Assembly (NCBI RefSeq): GCF_034057115.1
Contig: NZ_CP139195.1
Span: 4,402,001-4,466,000, forward strand
Direction: 5' to 3'
DNA from: Pseudomonas sp. AN-1
Lineage (GTDB): Bacteria > Pseudomonadota > Gammaproteobacteria > Pseudomonadales > Pseudomonadaceae
Length of the DNA: 64,000 nt
The notes under the pieces are model-generated. The model had not been told where the DNA came from and made no database searches. It worked only from the letters and a program-made list of their open reading frames with translations. Shown piece by piece: positions 1 through 8,600 of the stretch. The translations under genes and the position numbers were made by a program. Every line of letters starts with the position of its first letter. Within the stretch, counting starts at the first letter, position 1.

Positions 1-800
1 GAGCTGGCGTGCACCGGCGAGAACAGCTCGCTGCCGGGCGCCGGCAGTTCGCCGCCGTCCAGCCGCAGGCGGTACAGGCGGCGCTTGAGGCGGCCGAGGT
101 ACTGCATGCGCGCGACGATTTCCTGGCCGGTGTAGCAGCCCTTCTTGAAGCTGACGCCGCCGAGGCTCTGCAGGTTGAGCATCTGCGGGATGAACAGCTC
201 GCGGGTCGCGCCGAACACCTGGGCGACGCCGGCGCGCACCTGGCTCAGCAGCCAGTCGTTGAGGCTGCCCTCGGGCAGGTGGGCGGCAAGGCGATGGTGC
301 AGGCCGTCGGCCGCGCTGACGGGCACCCACAGCTCGGCGCGTTCGCCCGGCAGGCGCACGGCGAGCAGCTCGTCGTGTCGGGCGACGCTGCCGTCGGCGC
401 TCGGCAGGTCGACGCCGAGGGCGAGCAGGGCGCCGTCGCCCTGGCTGAGGCCGAAACGCACCCAGGCCGCGCTCTCGTCGGCCAGTTGAGCCTTGAAGAA
501 CACCGCGTACTTCTTCAGGTCGGCCAGCTGCGGCTCGATCAGCTCGCGGGCCATGGCCAGGGCGAAGCCGTCGGCCAGCGGCACGATGCGGAAGCTCGAC
601 AGCATGCGGCCCTTGGGCGTGCAGCGCGCGCCCAGGCTGCTGGTCTCGGCGTTCAGGTAGTTGAGGTTGCAGGTCAGCTGACCCTGGAGGAACTTGGCGG
701 CATCCACGCCGTGGACGGCGAGAACCCCCTCGTGGTCGAGCGAGCAGAAGAATGCGGACATCGTGTCGGTTGCCGGTGCGAAGGTCGGGGCGGTCATCAT
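1..800 (-). CDS. ygfZ: Folate-binding tRNA-modification factor YgfZ (C-terminus outside window)
   Basis: Tetrahydrofolate-binding protein of the GcvT fold, needed in E. coli for full activity of Fe-S enzymes such as the tRNA methylthiotransferase MiaB. On the minus strand the family signature KGCYTGQEIVARMQYLGRLK is read near positions 90-155. The protein begins MMTAPTFAPATDTMSAFFCSL with ATG codons at 800, 797 and 761; 761 is the alternative start closest to usual family length. The gene runs off the left window edge, so only the last part of the barrel is missing. It is divergent from sdhE, an arrangement common in gammaproteobacteria. Confidence 0.93.
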   Translation of the reverse strand, partial: MMTAPTFAPATDTMSAFFCSLDHEGVLAVHGVDAAKFLQGQLTCNLNYLNAETSSLGARCTPKGRMLSSFRIVPLADGFALAMARELIEPQLADLKKYAVFFKAQLADESAAWVRFGLSQGDGALLALGVDLPSADGSVARHDELLAVRLPGERAELWVPVSAADGLHHRLAAHLPEGSLNDWLLSQVRAGVAQVFGATRELFIPQMLNLQSLGGVSFKKGCYTGQEIVARMQYLGRLKRRLYRLRLDGGELPAPGSELFSPVHAS

Positions 801-852
801 AGAGCGCCCCGCCGACTCTTGTCAGCGGGCTGGCGGCGTCGGAGGCCCTCGC

Positions 853-858
853 TATAAT
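853..858 (+). promoter_or_regulatory. Candidate -10 element for sdhE-ygfX
   Basis: A perfect TATAAT lies 25 bp upstream of the sdhE start codon. No convincing -35 is seen at 16-18 bp; a TTGTCA at 819-824 is too far (28 bp). The assignment rests on the -10 match and position only. Confidence 0.45.
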
Positions 859-882
859 GCCGCGATTGCCGAGGAGGCCGAG

Positions 883-1140
883 ATGACCGAAGAAAACATC
901 GAACTGAAACGACTGCAGTGGGAATGCCGGCGCGGCATGCTGGAGCTGGACGTGCTGTTCAAGCCGTTCCTCGACGAGGCCTACGCCCAACTGGAGGCGG
1001 TCGACCAGGAGCGTTTCCGCAACCTGCTCAAGTGCGAGGACCCGGACCTGTTCAGCTGGTTCATGGGCTACAGCCAGCCCGAGAACGCCGACCACGCGCG
1101 CATGGTGCGCATGATCCTGGATCGTGTCCAGCCGAAGTGA
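883..1140 (+). CDS. sdhE: FAD assembly factor SdhE (YgfY)
   Basis: Small helical protein of 85 residues that promotes covalent flavinylation of succinate dehydrogenase and fumarate reductase flavoproteins. The conserved RGxxE motif is present as RGMLE at residues 17-21, and the sequence FSWFMGYSQPENADH is typical of the C-terminal half. The ATG at 883 follows a GAGGAGG ribosome-binding site. The end of the gene overlaps the GTG start of ygfX by 17 bp, so the two are translationally coupled as in many gammaproteobacteria. Confidence 0.95.
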   Translation: MTEENIELKRLQWECRRGMLELDVLFKPFLDEAYAQLEAVDQERFRNLLKCEDPDLFSWFMGYSQPENADHARMVRMILDRVQPK

Positions 1141-1594
1141 GCCCTTCGAGTGCCACTGGCGCCCGTCGCGGCGCCTGCTGGCGCTCTATCTGCTGAGCCT
1201 GGGGCTGGCCGTGCTGGCCCTGGCGCTCGCCGCCATCCCGGGCTGGGCGCAGGCCGCCGGCCTGCTGCTCTGCCTGGTCCACGCCGCCTGGACCCTGCCG
1301 CGCGCGATCCTGCTCAGCCACCTGAGTGCCTTCACCGCCCTGCGCCATGACGGGCGTGGCTGGCAACTGCGCAATGCCGCCGAGGGCTGGGTGGCGGTGC
1401 AGCTGCGCCCGGGCAGCCTGGCGCTGCCGCAGGCGGTGGTGCTGCAGTTCCGCCGGCCTGGACAGTGGTTCGCCCGCGGACTGTGCATTCCGGCCGACAG
1501 CCTGTGCCGCGACCGGCATCGCCGCCTGCGCGTGCGCCTGAAGTTCGCCCGCCGGCGCTGGGCGCCGGTGGGCGAGGCTCAGTCGGGCAGGTAG
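1124..1594 (+). CDS. ygfX: YgfX-family inner-membrane protein
   Basis: Membrane protein of 156 residues with two adjacent hydrophobic segments at about residues 18-60, followed by a basic cytoplasmic part ending in arginine-rich sequence. E. coli YgfX (CptA) has been described as the toxin of an sdhE-linked pair acting on MreB and FtsZ; whether that applies here is unknown. The GTG start at 1124 lies inside sdhE. The 3' end overlaps the 3' end of nadB on the other strand by 16 bp. Confidence 0.8.
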   Translation: MSSRSEPFECHWRPSRRLLALYLLSLGLAVLALALAAIPGWAQAAGLLLCLVHAAWTLPRAILLSHLSAFTALRHDGRGWQLRNAAEGWVAVQLRPGSLALPQAVVLQFRRPGQWFARGLCIPADSLCRDRHRRLRVRLKFARRRWAPVGEAQSGR

Positions 1595-3198
1595 CCCGGC
1601 GGCACCAGGATGGTGTCGCCGGCCTTGGGCAACTGGCCTGGGTAGTCGAGGGTGTAGTGCAGGCCGCGGCTCTCGCGGCGCAGCATGGCCGACTGGATCA
1701 TCAGCTCGGCGACCAGCGCCAGGTTGCGCAGCTCGATCAGGTCGCGGCTGACCCGGTAGTTGCTGTAGAACTCGTGGATCTCGCTCTGCAGCAGGCGCAC
1801 GCGGTGCTGGGCGCGCTGCAGGCGCTTGTTGGTGCGCACGATGCCGACGTAGTCCCACATGAAGCGCCGCAGTTCGTCCCAGTTGTGCGCGATGATCACG
1901 TCCTCGTCGGAGTCGGTGACCTGGCTGGCGTCCCAGCTCGGCAGCGCATGCGGCATGCCGACCCGTTCCAGCTGGCTGACGATGTCGGCGGCGGCCGCGC
2001 GGGCGTAGACGAAGCACTCCAGCAGCGAGTTGCTGGCCAGGCGGTTGGCGCCGTGCAGGCCGGTGAAGCTGGTCTCGCCGATGGCGTACAGGCCGGGCAC
2101 GTCGGTGTGGCCGCGGCTGTCGACCACCACGCCGCCGCAGGTGTAGTGCGCCGCCGGCACCACCGGGATCGGCTGGCGGGTGATGTCGATGCCGTAGCCC
2201 AGACAGCGCTCGTAGACGGTGGGGAAGTGCGTCTTGATGAACTCGGCCGGCTTGTGGCTGATGTCCAGGTACACGCAGTCGATGCCGAGGCGCTTCATCT
2301 CGTGGTCGATGGCGCGCGCGACTATGTCGCGCGGGGCCAGTTCGCCGCGGGCGTCGAAGCGGTCCATGAAGCGTTCGCCGCCCGGCAGGCGCAGCAGGCC
2401 GCCCTCGCCGCGCAGTGCTTCGGTGATCAGGAAGTTCTTCGCCTGCGGGTGGTACAGGCAGGTGGGGTGGAACTGGTTGAACTCCAGGTTGCCGACCCGG
2501 CAGCCGGCGCGCCAGGCCATGGCGATGCCGTCGCCGCAGGTGCCGTCCGGGTTGCTGGTGTACAGGTAGACCTTGGCCGCGCCGCCGGTGGCCAGCACCA
2601 CGAAGCGTGCGCGGTAGGTGTCGACCTCGCCGCTGTTGCGGTTGAGCACGTAGGCGCCGAGGCAGCGGCGGCCCTTGCCGCCGAGCTTGCGCTCGGTGAT
2701 CAGGTCGACCGCCACGCGCTGCTCGAGCAATTCGATGTTCGGGCACTGGCGGGCGCGGGCGAGCAGGGTGTTGAAGATCGCCGTGCCGGTGGCGTCGGCG
2801 GCATGGATGATGCGCCGGTGGCTGTGGCCGCCCTCTCGGGTCAGGTGGAAGGCGAAGCCGCGCTCGCCGTCGTGGTGCTCCTCGTCGCGGGTGAAGGGCA
2901 CGCCCTGGTCGATCAGCCACTGGATCGCCTCGCGGCTGTGCTCGACGGTGAAGCGCACCGCGTCCTCGCGGCAAAGGCCGGCGCCGGCGGTCAGGGTGTC
3001 CTGCACGTGCGACTCGATGTCGTCGCTGTCGTCCAGCACCGCGGCCACGCCGCCCTGGGCCCAGTAGGTGGAGCCGCCGGCGAGGTCGCCCTTGCTCAGT
3101 ACGGCGATGCGCAGGTGGTCCGGCAGGTTGAGGGCGAGGGACAGGCCGGCGCCGCCGCTGCCGATGACCAGTACGTCGTGCTGAAAGTGTTGGCTCAT
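1579..3198 (-). CDS. nadB: L-aspartate oxidase NadB
   Basis: FAD enzyme oxidising L-aspartate to iminoaspartate, the first step of de novo NAD synthesis; cytosolic. The 539-residue protein starts [18 protein letters not shown] with the Rossmann glycine motif at residues 13-18, and carries the family sequences [20 protein letters not shown] and [10 protein letters not shown] longer reading frame extends upstream, but the ATG at 3198 matches the family N-terminus. The gene is divergent from algU, the normal Pseudomonas arrangement. Confidence 0.97.
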   Translation of the reverse strand: MSQHFQHDVLVIGSGGAGLSLALNLPDHLRIAVLSKGDLAGGSTYWAQGGVAAVLDDSDDIESHVQDTLTAGAGLCREDAVRFTVEHSREAIQWLIDQGVPFTRDEEHHDGERGFAFHLTREGGHSHRRIIHAADATGTAIFNTLLARARQCPNIELLEQRVAVDLITERKLGGKGRRCLGAYVLNRNSGEVDTYRARFVVLATGGAAKVYLYTSNPDGTCGDGIAMAWRAGCRVGNLEFNQFHPTCLYHPQAKNFLITEALRGEGGLLRLPGGERFMDRFDARGELAPRDIVARAIDHEMKRLGIDCVYLDISHKPAEFIKTHFPTVYERCLGYGIDITRQPIPVVPAAHYTCGGVVVDSRGHTDVPGLYAIGETSFTGLHGANRLASNSLLECFVYARAAAADIVSQLERVGMPHALPSWDASQVTDSDEDVIIAHNWDELRRFMWDYVGIVRTNKRLQRAQHRVRLLQSEIHEFYSNYRVSRDLIELRNLALVAELMIQSAMLRRESRGLHYTLDYPGQLPKAGDTILVPPGYLPD

Positions 3199-3228
3199 GT
3201 GCGCCGTTCCGCTGGTAGATCGCTCCCT

Positions 3229-3234
3229 AGTATA
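3229..3234 (-). promoter_or_regulatory. Candidate -10 element for nadB
   Basis: Read on the minus strand this is TATACT, about 30 bp upstream of the nadB start. A weak TTGTGC at 3250-3255 lies 15 bp further upstream, shorter than ideal. The nadB-algU gap (3199-3528) holds this, the AlgU-type promoter below, and no gene. Confidence 0.3.
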
Positions 3235-3442
3235 TAGAAGCCCCCGGCGGCACAATATAAGTGAACTTGAGCAATTATCTGCGTTCTTACCGAGGTTGCC
3301 CTGCCCGCGCGCGCCACTGGCTGTCGCTGCCTGGGCCTGCGTTCCTCGCGTGGCAGAGTCAGCCGTGCGCGGCGCCATCGGCGCCGCGTCCGTTTTTTTC
3401 GTCCCCGGGCCGAGCGGTCGCGGGAAAGGTGTCCGCGAAGGC

Positions 3443-3469
3443 GAACTTTTGTGCAGGGCCCGGGTCTAT
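3443..3469 (+). promoter_or_regulatory. AlgU (sigma-22/RpoE-type) autoregulatory promoter
   Basis: GAACTT at 3443-3448 is followed after exactly 16 bp by TCTAT at 3465-3469. The AlgU/RpoE consensus is GAACTT-N16/17-TCTGA, and algU is known to be autoregulated from such promoters in P. aeruginosa. It sits about 60 bp upstream of the algU ATG, in the right orientation. Confidence 0.75.
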
Positions 3470-3528
3470 TCAACCAGACCGGATGTACTGGGCCGCACAG
3501 CTCTCCGCGGACGTTTGAAGGAGCTTGA

Positions 3529-4110
3529 ATGCAAACCCAGGAACCGGATCAGCAACTGGTCGAGCGGGTCCAGCGTGGTGACAAGCGCGCGTTCGATCTG
3601 CTGGTGCTCAAGTACCAGCACAAGATTCTCGGGCTGATCGTGCGCTTCGTGCACGATCCCCAGGAAGCCCAGGACGTGGCGCAGGAGGCCTTCATCAAGG
3701 CGTATCGCGCGCTGGGCAACTTCCGCGGCGACAGCGCCTTCTACACCTGGCTGTACCGCATCGCCGTGAACACGGCGAAGAATCACCTGGTGGCGCGCGG
3801 GCGGCGCCCGCCGGACACTGACGTCAGCGCCGAGGATGCCGAGTTCTTCGAAGGCGATCACGCCCTCAAGGATCTCGAGACGCCGGAGCGCGCCTTGCTG
3901 CGCGATGAGATCGAGGCCACTGTGCACCGGACCATCCAGCAGCTGCCCGAGGACCTGCGCACGGCGCTGACCCTGCGCGAGTTCGAGGGGCTGAGCTACG
4001 AGGACATTGCCACCGCCATGCAATGTCCGGTGGGTACGGTGCGCTCGCGGATCTTCCGCGCGCGTGAAGCGATCGACAAGGCCCTGCAGCCGCTGCTGCA
4101 CGAGGGCTGA
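3529..4110 (+). CDS. algU: Extracytoplasmic-function sigma factor AlgU (AlgT, RpoE-type)
   Basis: Sigma-70 family ECF factor of 193 residues controlling envelope stress and, in P. aeruginosa, alginate genes. Region 2 (about residues 22-95, with DVAQEAFIKAYRALGNFRGD) and region 4 (about 130-185, with LSYEDIATAMQCPVGTVRSR) are intact and almost identical to the P. aeruginosa protein. GAAGGAG at 3517-3523 is a strong ribosome-binding site for the ATG at 3529. It heads the operon algU-mucA-mucC-mucD and has its own AlgU-type promoter. Confidence 0.98.
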   Translation: MQTQEPDQQLVERVQRGDKRAFDLLVLKYQHKILGLIVRFVHDPQEAQDVAQEAFIKAYRALGNFRGDSAFYTWLYRIAVNTAKNHLVARGRRPPDTDVSAEDAEFFEGDHALKDLETPERALLRDEIEATVHRTIQQLPEDLRTALTLREFEGLSYEDIATAMQCPVGTVRSRIFRAREAIDKALQPLLHEG

Positions 4111-4139
4111 AAGCCGGCGAAAGCCAAGAGGGTAATACC

Positions 4140-4694
4140 ATGAGTCGTGAAGTCCTGGATGAGTCGGTGTCCGCCGTCATGGATGGCGAGGCTGATGAGC
4201 TGGAACTGCGGCGCGTGCTCGCGGCAGCCGGCGAGGATGCGGCCCTGCGCGAGCGCTGGGCGCGCTACCAACTGGCCCGTGACGTGATGCACAGGCAGGC
4301 CGTGCTGCCGAAGCTGGATCTGGCAGCCGCGGTGTCGGCTGCCATCGACGCCGAAGACGCCGCGGCACCGGTCGCCAGGCCGGCGCGCTCCTGGCGCCAT
4401 CTGGGCCGCTTCGCCGTGGCTGCCTCGGTGACCCTGGCGGTGCTGGCCGGCGTGCGCTTCTACAACAACCAGGACGAAACCGGCATGGCGCCGCAGATGG
4501 CCGAGCAGAGCGTGCCGGTACAATCGTCCCAGCAGAAGCTGGCGCCGATCGCCGCAGCGCCGACGGACGCGCAGCTGGTGAGCTACCCGGCCGGCGCGGT
4601 GCAGGCCGAGCCCGCCAAGCCGGCCCAGCCGGACGACCTGATTCGCAGCGTGCCGCCGCAGCCGGCTGCCGAGGCTGCGGGCGCCGGGCGCTGA
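4140..4694 (+). CDS. mucA: Anti-sigma factor MucA with divergent/short periplasmic tail
   Basis: Inner-membrane anti-sigma factor that holds AlgU. Residues 1-75 (MSREVLDESVSAVMDGEADE..., KLDLAAAVSAA) match the AlgU-binding domain, and residues 88-106 form one transmembrane helix. The periplasmic part (107-184) is a Pro/Ala-rich low-complexity tail. It lacks the conserved C-terminal segment known from P. aeruginosa MucA (WHEQRLPIYLRQHVQQS... PYARAASL), which contacts MucB. The gene ends 7 bp before mucC, with no mucB between. Start chosen at the ATG matching the family N-terminus. Confidence 0.93.
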   Translation: MSREVLDESVSAVMDGEADELELRRVLAAAGEDAALRERWARYQLARDVMHRQAVLPKLDLAAAVSAAIDAEDAAAPVARPARSWRHLGRFAVAASVTLAVLAGVRFYNNQDETGMAPQMAEQSVPVQSSQQKLAPIAAAPTDAQLVSYPAGAVQAEPAKPAQPDDLIRSVPPQPAAEAAGAGR

Positions 4695-4701
4695 GGTCGG
4701 C

Positions 4702-5169
4702 ATGCTCGAGGAGCCGGGGCGGGTCGTCGCGGTCGAGGACGGAGCGGTGTGGGTGGAGACCCTGCGCCGCAGCACCTGCAGCGCGTGCTCGGCGAACGCC
4801 GGCTGCGGGCAGGGCCTGATGGAAAAACTGGGGGTCGGCCAGAAGCGCGGCTACGTGCGCGCACTGACCGATCTGCGGTTGGCGGTGGGTGACGGGGTGG
4901 TGATCGGCATTCGCGAGGATCTGCTGGTACAGAGCTCCCTGCGGGTCTACCTGCTGCCGTTGCTGGGGCTGTTTGCCGGTGCAATGCTGGCACAGTGGTT
5001 GGCGCTGGCCGAGTCTTTTGTCATTCTCGCCGCTCTGGGCGGATTCCTCGCGGTCTGGTGGCTGGTGCGCAGGCACAGCCGGCAGGACGTGGACGATCCG
5101 GCCCGACAGCCGGTCGTGCTGCGTGCCGAGCTGGCGGTCTGTGCGGTGCCGCCGGCGGAGAACGGCTGA
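4702..5169 (+). CDS. mucC: RseC/MucC family envelope-stress regulator
   Basis: Inner-membrane protein of 155 residues. The N-terminal cytoplasmic part carries the cysteine cluster RRSTCSACSANAGCGQG (about residues 22-38) typical of RseC/MucC, and two transmembrane helices follow at about residues 79-113. In P. aeruginosa this gene is preceded by mucB; here it follows mucA directly, and its GAGG ribosome-binding site overlaps the mucA stop codon. RseC proteins are tied to the SoxR-reducing system in E. coli, and MucC modulates AlgU output. Confidence 0.92.
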   Translation: MLEEPGRVVAVEDGAVWVETLRRSTCSACSANAGCGQGLMEKLGVGQKRGYVRALTDLRLAVGDGVVIGIREDLLVQSSLRVYLLPLLGLFAGAMLAQWLALAESFVILAALGGFLAVWWLVRRHSRQDVDDPARQPVVLRAELAVCAVPPAENG

Positions 5170-5214
5170 TCCCGGTTGGTCTTGAAGGTTGATCTCAAAG
5201 GGAGTCCAAGATTC

Positions 5215-6639
5215 ATGCGTACCCTGAAACGCGCCATGCTGTCGCTGGCTGCGCTGCTGGCGATGGCCCAGGCACTGGTGGCCCATGCGCAGTTGCCGGA
5301 ATTCACCGAGCTGGTCGAGCAGGCCTCGCCGGCCGTGGTCAACATCAGCACCCGGCAGAGCATGCCGGCCCAGGCCGCCGGCCTGCCGCCGCAGATGATG
5401 CCGGACCTGGAAGGCCTGCCGCCGATGTTCCGTGAATTCTTCGAGCGCAGCATCCCGCAGGTGCCGCCGGGACAGGCGCCGCGCAAGCGTCAGGCGCAGT
5501 CGCTGGGGTCGGGCTTCATCATTTCCAGTGACGGCTACGTGCTGACCAACAACCACGTGGTGGCCGACGCCGACGAGATCATCGTGCGCCTGTCCGACCG
5601 CAGCGAGCTGGAAGCCAAGCTGGTCGGCGCCGATCCACGCACCGACGTGGCCCTGCTCAAGGTCGAGGGCAAGAGCCTGCCGACCGTCAAGCTCGGCAAG
5701 TCGGACGAACTCAAGGTCGGCGAGTGGGTGGTGGCCATCGGCTCGCCGTTCGGCTTCGACCACTCGGTGACCGCCGGCATCGTCAGCGCCAAGGGGCGCA
5801 GCCTGCCCGACGAGAACTACGTGCCGTTCATCCAGACCGACGTGGCGATCAATCCGGGCAACTCCGGCGGTCCGCTGTTCAACCTGGACGGCGAGGTGGT
5901 CGGCATCAACTCGCAGATCTTCACCCGCTCCGGCGGCTTCATGGGCCTGTCGTTCGCCATCCCGATCGACGTGGCGATGAACGTGGCCGAGCAGCTCAAG
6001 GCCGAGGGCAAGGTCAGTCGCGGCTGGCTGGGCGTGGTGATCCAGGAAGTGAACAAGGACCTGGCCGAGTCCTTCGGTCTGGACAAGCCGGCCGGTGCGC
6101 TGGTGGCCCAGGTGCTGGAAGGCAGCCCGGGAGCCAAGGGCGGCCTGCAGGTGGGCGACGTGATCCTGGCGCTGAACGGCCAGCCGATCGTGGTGTCCGC
6201 CGACCTGCCGCACCTGGTCGGCACCCTCAAGCCGGGCACCGAGGTGGAGCTGGACGTGGTCCGCGAAGGCGAGCGCAAGCGCCTGAAGCTGGCCGTCGGC
6301 GCGCTGCCGGAAGAGGGCGAGGCGATCGCCTCCACGGGCAAGGACGATGCAGCGCGCAGCAGCAACCGCCTGGGGGTGACCGTGGTCGACCTCAGCGCCG
6401 AGCAGAAGAAGGCCCTGGAAGTGGAGGGCGGTGCGCTGATCCGCGAGGTGCAGAACGGCCCGGCGGCGCTGATCGGGCTGCGACCGGGCGACGTGATCAC
6501 CCATCTGAACAACGAGTCGATCAACTCGGCGAAGACCTTCGCCAAGGTCGCCGAGGCGCTGCCGAAGAATCGCAGCGTGTCGATGCGCGTGCTGCGCCAG
6601 GGACGCGCCAGCTTCATCACCTTCAAGCTGTCCGAGTGA
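5215..6639 (+). CDS. mucD: Periplasmic serine protease/chaperone MucD (DegP/HtrA type)
   Basis: HtrA-family protease of 474 residues with a Sec signal peptide (residues 1-25, cleaved after AHA). The catalytic triad is visible as His114 (NNHVV), Asp144 (RTDVALLKV) and Ser217 (GNSGGP), followed by two PDZ domains at about 270-365 and 385-470. MucD degrades misfolded envelope proteins and dampens AlgU activation. ATG at 5215 is preceded by GGGAG; an upstream in-frame codon would not give a signal peptide at the N-terminus. Last gene of the muc operon. Confidence 0.97.
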   Translation: MRTLKRAMLSLAALLAMAQALVAHAQLPEFTELVEQASPAVVNISTRQSMPAQAAGLPPQMMPDLEGLPPMFREFFERSIPQVPPGQAPRKRQAQSLGSGFIISSDGYVLTNNHVVADADEIIVRLSDRSELEAKLVGADPRTDVALLKVEGKSLPTVKLGKSDELKVGEWVVAIGSPFGFDHSVTAGIVSAKGRSLPDENYVPFIQTDVAINPGNSGGPLFNLDGEVVGINSQIFTRSGGFMGLSFAIPIDVAMNVAEQLKAEGKVSRGWLGVVIQEVNKDLAESFGLDKPAGALVAQVLEGSPGAKGGLQVGDVILALNGQPIVVSADLPHLVGTLKPGTEVELDVVREGERKRLKLAVGALPEEGEAIASTGKDDAARSSNRLGVTVVDLSAEQKKALEVEGGALIREVQNGPAALIGLRPGDVITHLNNESINSAKTFAKVAEALPKNRSVSMRVLRQGRASFITFKLSE

Positions 6640-6658
6640 TCGACACTGCAGTGGCTGC

Positions 6659-6678
6659 GGGGGCGCTTCGGCGCCCCC
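6659..6678 (+). terminator. Hairpin terminator after mucD
   Basis: GGGGGCGC (6659-6666) pairs with GCGCCCCC (6671-6678) around a TTCG tetraloop. The following T-run is weak (GTTGCG), so termination may be partial. Lies 20 bp after mucD. Confidence 0.65.
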
Positions 6679-6711
6679 GTTGCGTATGTGCTGCCGGGTG
6701 TCAAGCCGTGG

Positions 6712-6741
6712 GTGACGCCCGCCGAGGCGATACGCTAGAAT
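6712..6741 (+). promoter_or_regulatory. Candidate sigma-70 promoter for lepA-lepB
   Basis: GTGACG at 6712-6717 and TAGAAT at 6736-6741 are separated by 18 bp and lie 55 bp upstream of the lepA GTG, just after the mucD terminator. Confidence 0.4.
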
Positions 6742-6795
6742 TCACGGCTATTTTCGGCGGGCACAGCCCGCGCTCTCCTTTTGAGTGTTGAGCCC

Positions 6796-8595
6796 GTGAG
6801 TGATCTGAGTCATATCCGCAACTTCTCCATCATCGCCCACATCGACCATGGCAAGTCGACCCTGGCCGACCGCTTCATCCAGATCTGCGGCGGCCTGTCC
6901 GACCGCGAGATGGAGGCGCAGGTGCTCGACTCCATGGATCTCGAGCGCGAGCGCGGCATCACCATCAAGGCACACAGCGTGACCCTGCACTACAAGGCGC
7001 AGGACGGCAAGACCTACCAGCTGAACTTCATCGACACCCCCGGCCACGTCGACTTCACCTACGAGGTCAGCCGCTCGCTGGCCGCCTGCGAGGGCGCGCT
7101 GCTGGTGGTGGACGCCGGCCAGGGCGTCGAGGCGCAGTCTGTGGCCAACTGCTACACCGCCATCGAGCAGGGCCTCGAGGTGATGCCGGTGCTGAACAAA
7201 ATGGACCTGCCCCAGGCCGAGCCAGAGCGGGTCAAGGAAGAGATCGAGCACATCATCGGCATCGACGCCACCGACGCCGTGGCCTGCAGCGCCAAGAGCG
7301 GCATGGGCGTGGTCGACGTGCTCGAGCGCCTGGTCGAGGTCATCCCGCCGCCCGAGGGCGAGATCGATGCGCCGCTGCAGGCGCTGATCATCGATTCCTG
7401 GTTCGACAACTACCTGGGCGTGGTGTCGCTGGTGCGCGTGCGCCACGGCCGGGTCAAGAAGGGCGACAAGATCCTGGTCAAGTCGACCGGCAAGGTCCAC
7501 CAGGTCGACAGCGTCGGCGTGTACACCCCCAAGCACACCGCCACCGCCGACCTCAAGGCCGGCGAAGTGGGCTTCATCGTCGCCGGCATCAAGGACATCC
7601 AGGGCGCGCCGGTAGGCGACACCCTGACCCTGTCCAACACCCCGGACGTCGACGTCCTGCCGGGCTTCAAGCGGGTCAAGCCGCAGGTCTACGCCGGCCT
7701 GTTCCCGGTCAGCTCGGACGACTTTGAGGACTTCCGCGACGCGCTGGAGAAGCTGACCCTCAACGACGCCGCGCTGCAGTACGAGCCGGAAAGCTCCGAC
7801 GCGCTGGGCTTCGGCTTCCGCATCGGCTTCCTCGGCATGCTGCACATGGAGATCATCCAGGAGCGCCTCGAGCGCGAGTACGACCTGGACCTGATCACCA
7901 CCGCGCCGACCGTGGTGTTCGAGGTGGTGCTGAAGAACGGCGACATCGTCTACGTCGACAACCCGTCCAAGCTGCCGGACCTGGCGTCTATCGCCGAGAT
8001 GCGCGAGCCGATCTGCCGCGCCAACATCCTGGTGCCGCAGGATCACCTGGGCAGTGTGATCACCCTGTGCATCGAGAAGCGCGGCGTGCAGCGCGACATG
8101 CACTTCCTCGGCAGCCAGGTGCAGGTCAGCTACGATCTGCCGATGAACGAGGTGGTGCTCGACTTCTTCGACCGCCTGAAGTCGGCCAGCCGCGGCTATG
8201 CCTCGCTGGACTACGGCTTCGACCGCTTCCAGGCCGCCAACCTGGTGCGCCTGGACGTGCTGATCAACGGCGAGCGGGTCGATGCCCTGGCGCTGATCGT
8301 CCACCGCGACAACGCGGCCTACAAGGGCCGCCAGCTGGTGGAGAAGATGAAGGAACTGATCCCGCGGCAGATGTTCGACGTGGCGATCCAGGCGGCCATC
8401 GGCGGTCAGGTGGTGGCCCGCTCGACGGTCAAGGCGCTCAGGAAGAACGTGCTGGCCAAGTGCTACGGCGGTGACGTCAGCCGCAAGAAGAAGCTGCTGG
8501 AGAAGCAGAAGGCCGGCAAGAAAAGGATGAAGCAGGTGGGCAGTGTGGAAATTCCGCAGGAAGCCTTCCTTGCCGTGCTCAAGGTGGACAGCTGA
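6796..8595 (+). CDS. lepA: Elongation factor 4 (LepA), ribosome back-translocase GTPase
   Basis: Translational GTPase of 599 residues acting on ribosomes. G1 is HIDHGKST (15-22), G3 DTPGH (80-84), G4 NKMD (134-137); the C-terminal LepA-specific region ends [12 protein letters not shown]. The GTG at 6796 gives [13 protein letters not shown], the family N-terminus; an earlier TTG at 6781 is rejected. Six bases separate it from lepB, the usual lepA-lepB operon. Confidence 0.98.
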   Translation: MSDLSHIRNFSIIAHIDHGKSTLADRFIQICGGLSDREMEAQVLDSMDLERERGITIKAHSVTLHYKAQDGKTYQLNFIDTPGHVDFTYEVSRSLAACEGALLVVDAGQGVEAQSVANCYTAIEQGLEVMPVLNKMDLPQAEPERVKEEIEHIIGIDATDAVACSAKSGMGVVDVLERLVEVIPPPEGEIDAPLQALIIDSWFDNYLGVVSLVRVRHGRVKKGDKILVKSTGKVHQVDSVGVYTPKHTATADLKAGEVGFIVAGIKDIQGAPVGDTLTLSNTPDVDVLPGFKRVKPQVYAGLFPVSSDDFEDFRDALEKLTLNDAALQYEPESSDALGFGFRIGFLGMLHMEIIQERLEREYDLDLITTAPTVVFEVVLKNGDIVYVDNPSKLPDLASIAEMREPICRANILVPQDHLGSVITLCIEKRGVQRDMHFLGSQVQVSYDLPMNEVVLDFFDRLKSASRGYASLDYGFDRFQAANLVRLDVLINGERVDALALIVHRDNAAYKGRQLVEKMKELIPRQMFDVAIQAAIGGQVVARSTVKALRKNVLAKCYGGDVSRKKKLLEKQKAGKKRMKQVGSVEIPQEAFLAVLKVDS

Positions 8596-8600
8596 GGATC

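Noticed and set aside
819-858. TTGTCA plus TATAAT as a full promoter for sdhE
   Set aside because: The gap is 28 bp, so only the -10 was kept.
3263-3284. GAACTT followed by TCTG upstream of algU as a second AlgU promoter
   Set aside because: The spacer is only 9 bp, far from the 16-17 bp needed.
4177-6504. Long minus-strand frame opposite mucA, mucC and mucD
   Set aside because: His/Arg/Gln-rich shadow translation with no motif; the plus-strand genes have catalytic residues and ribosome-binding sites.
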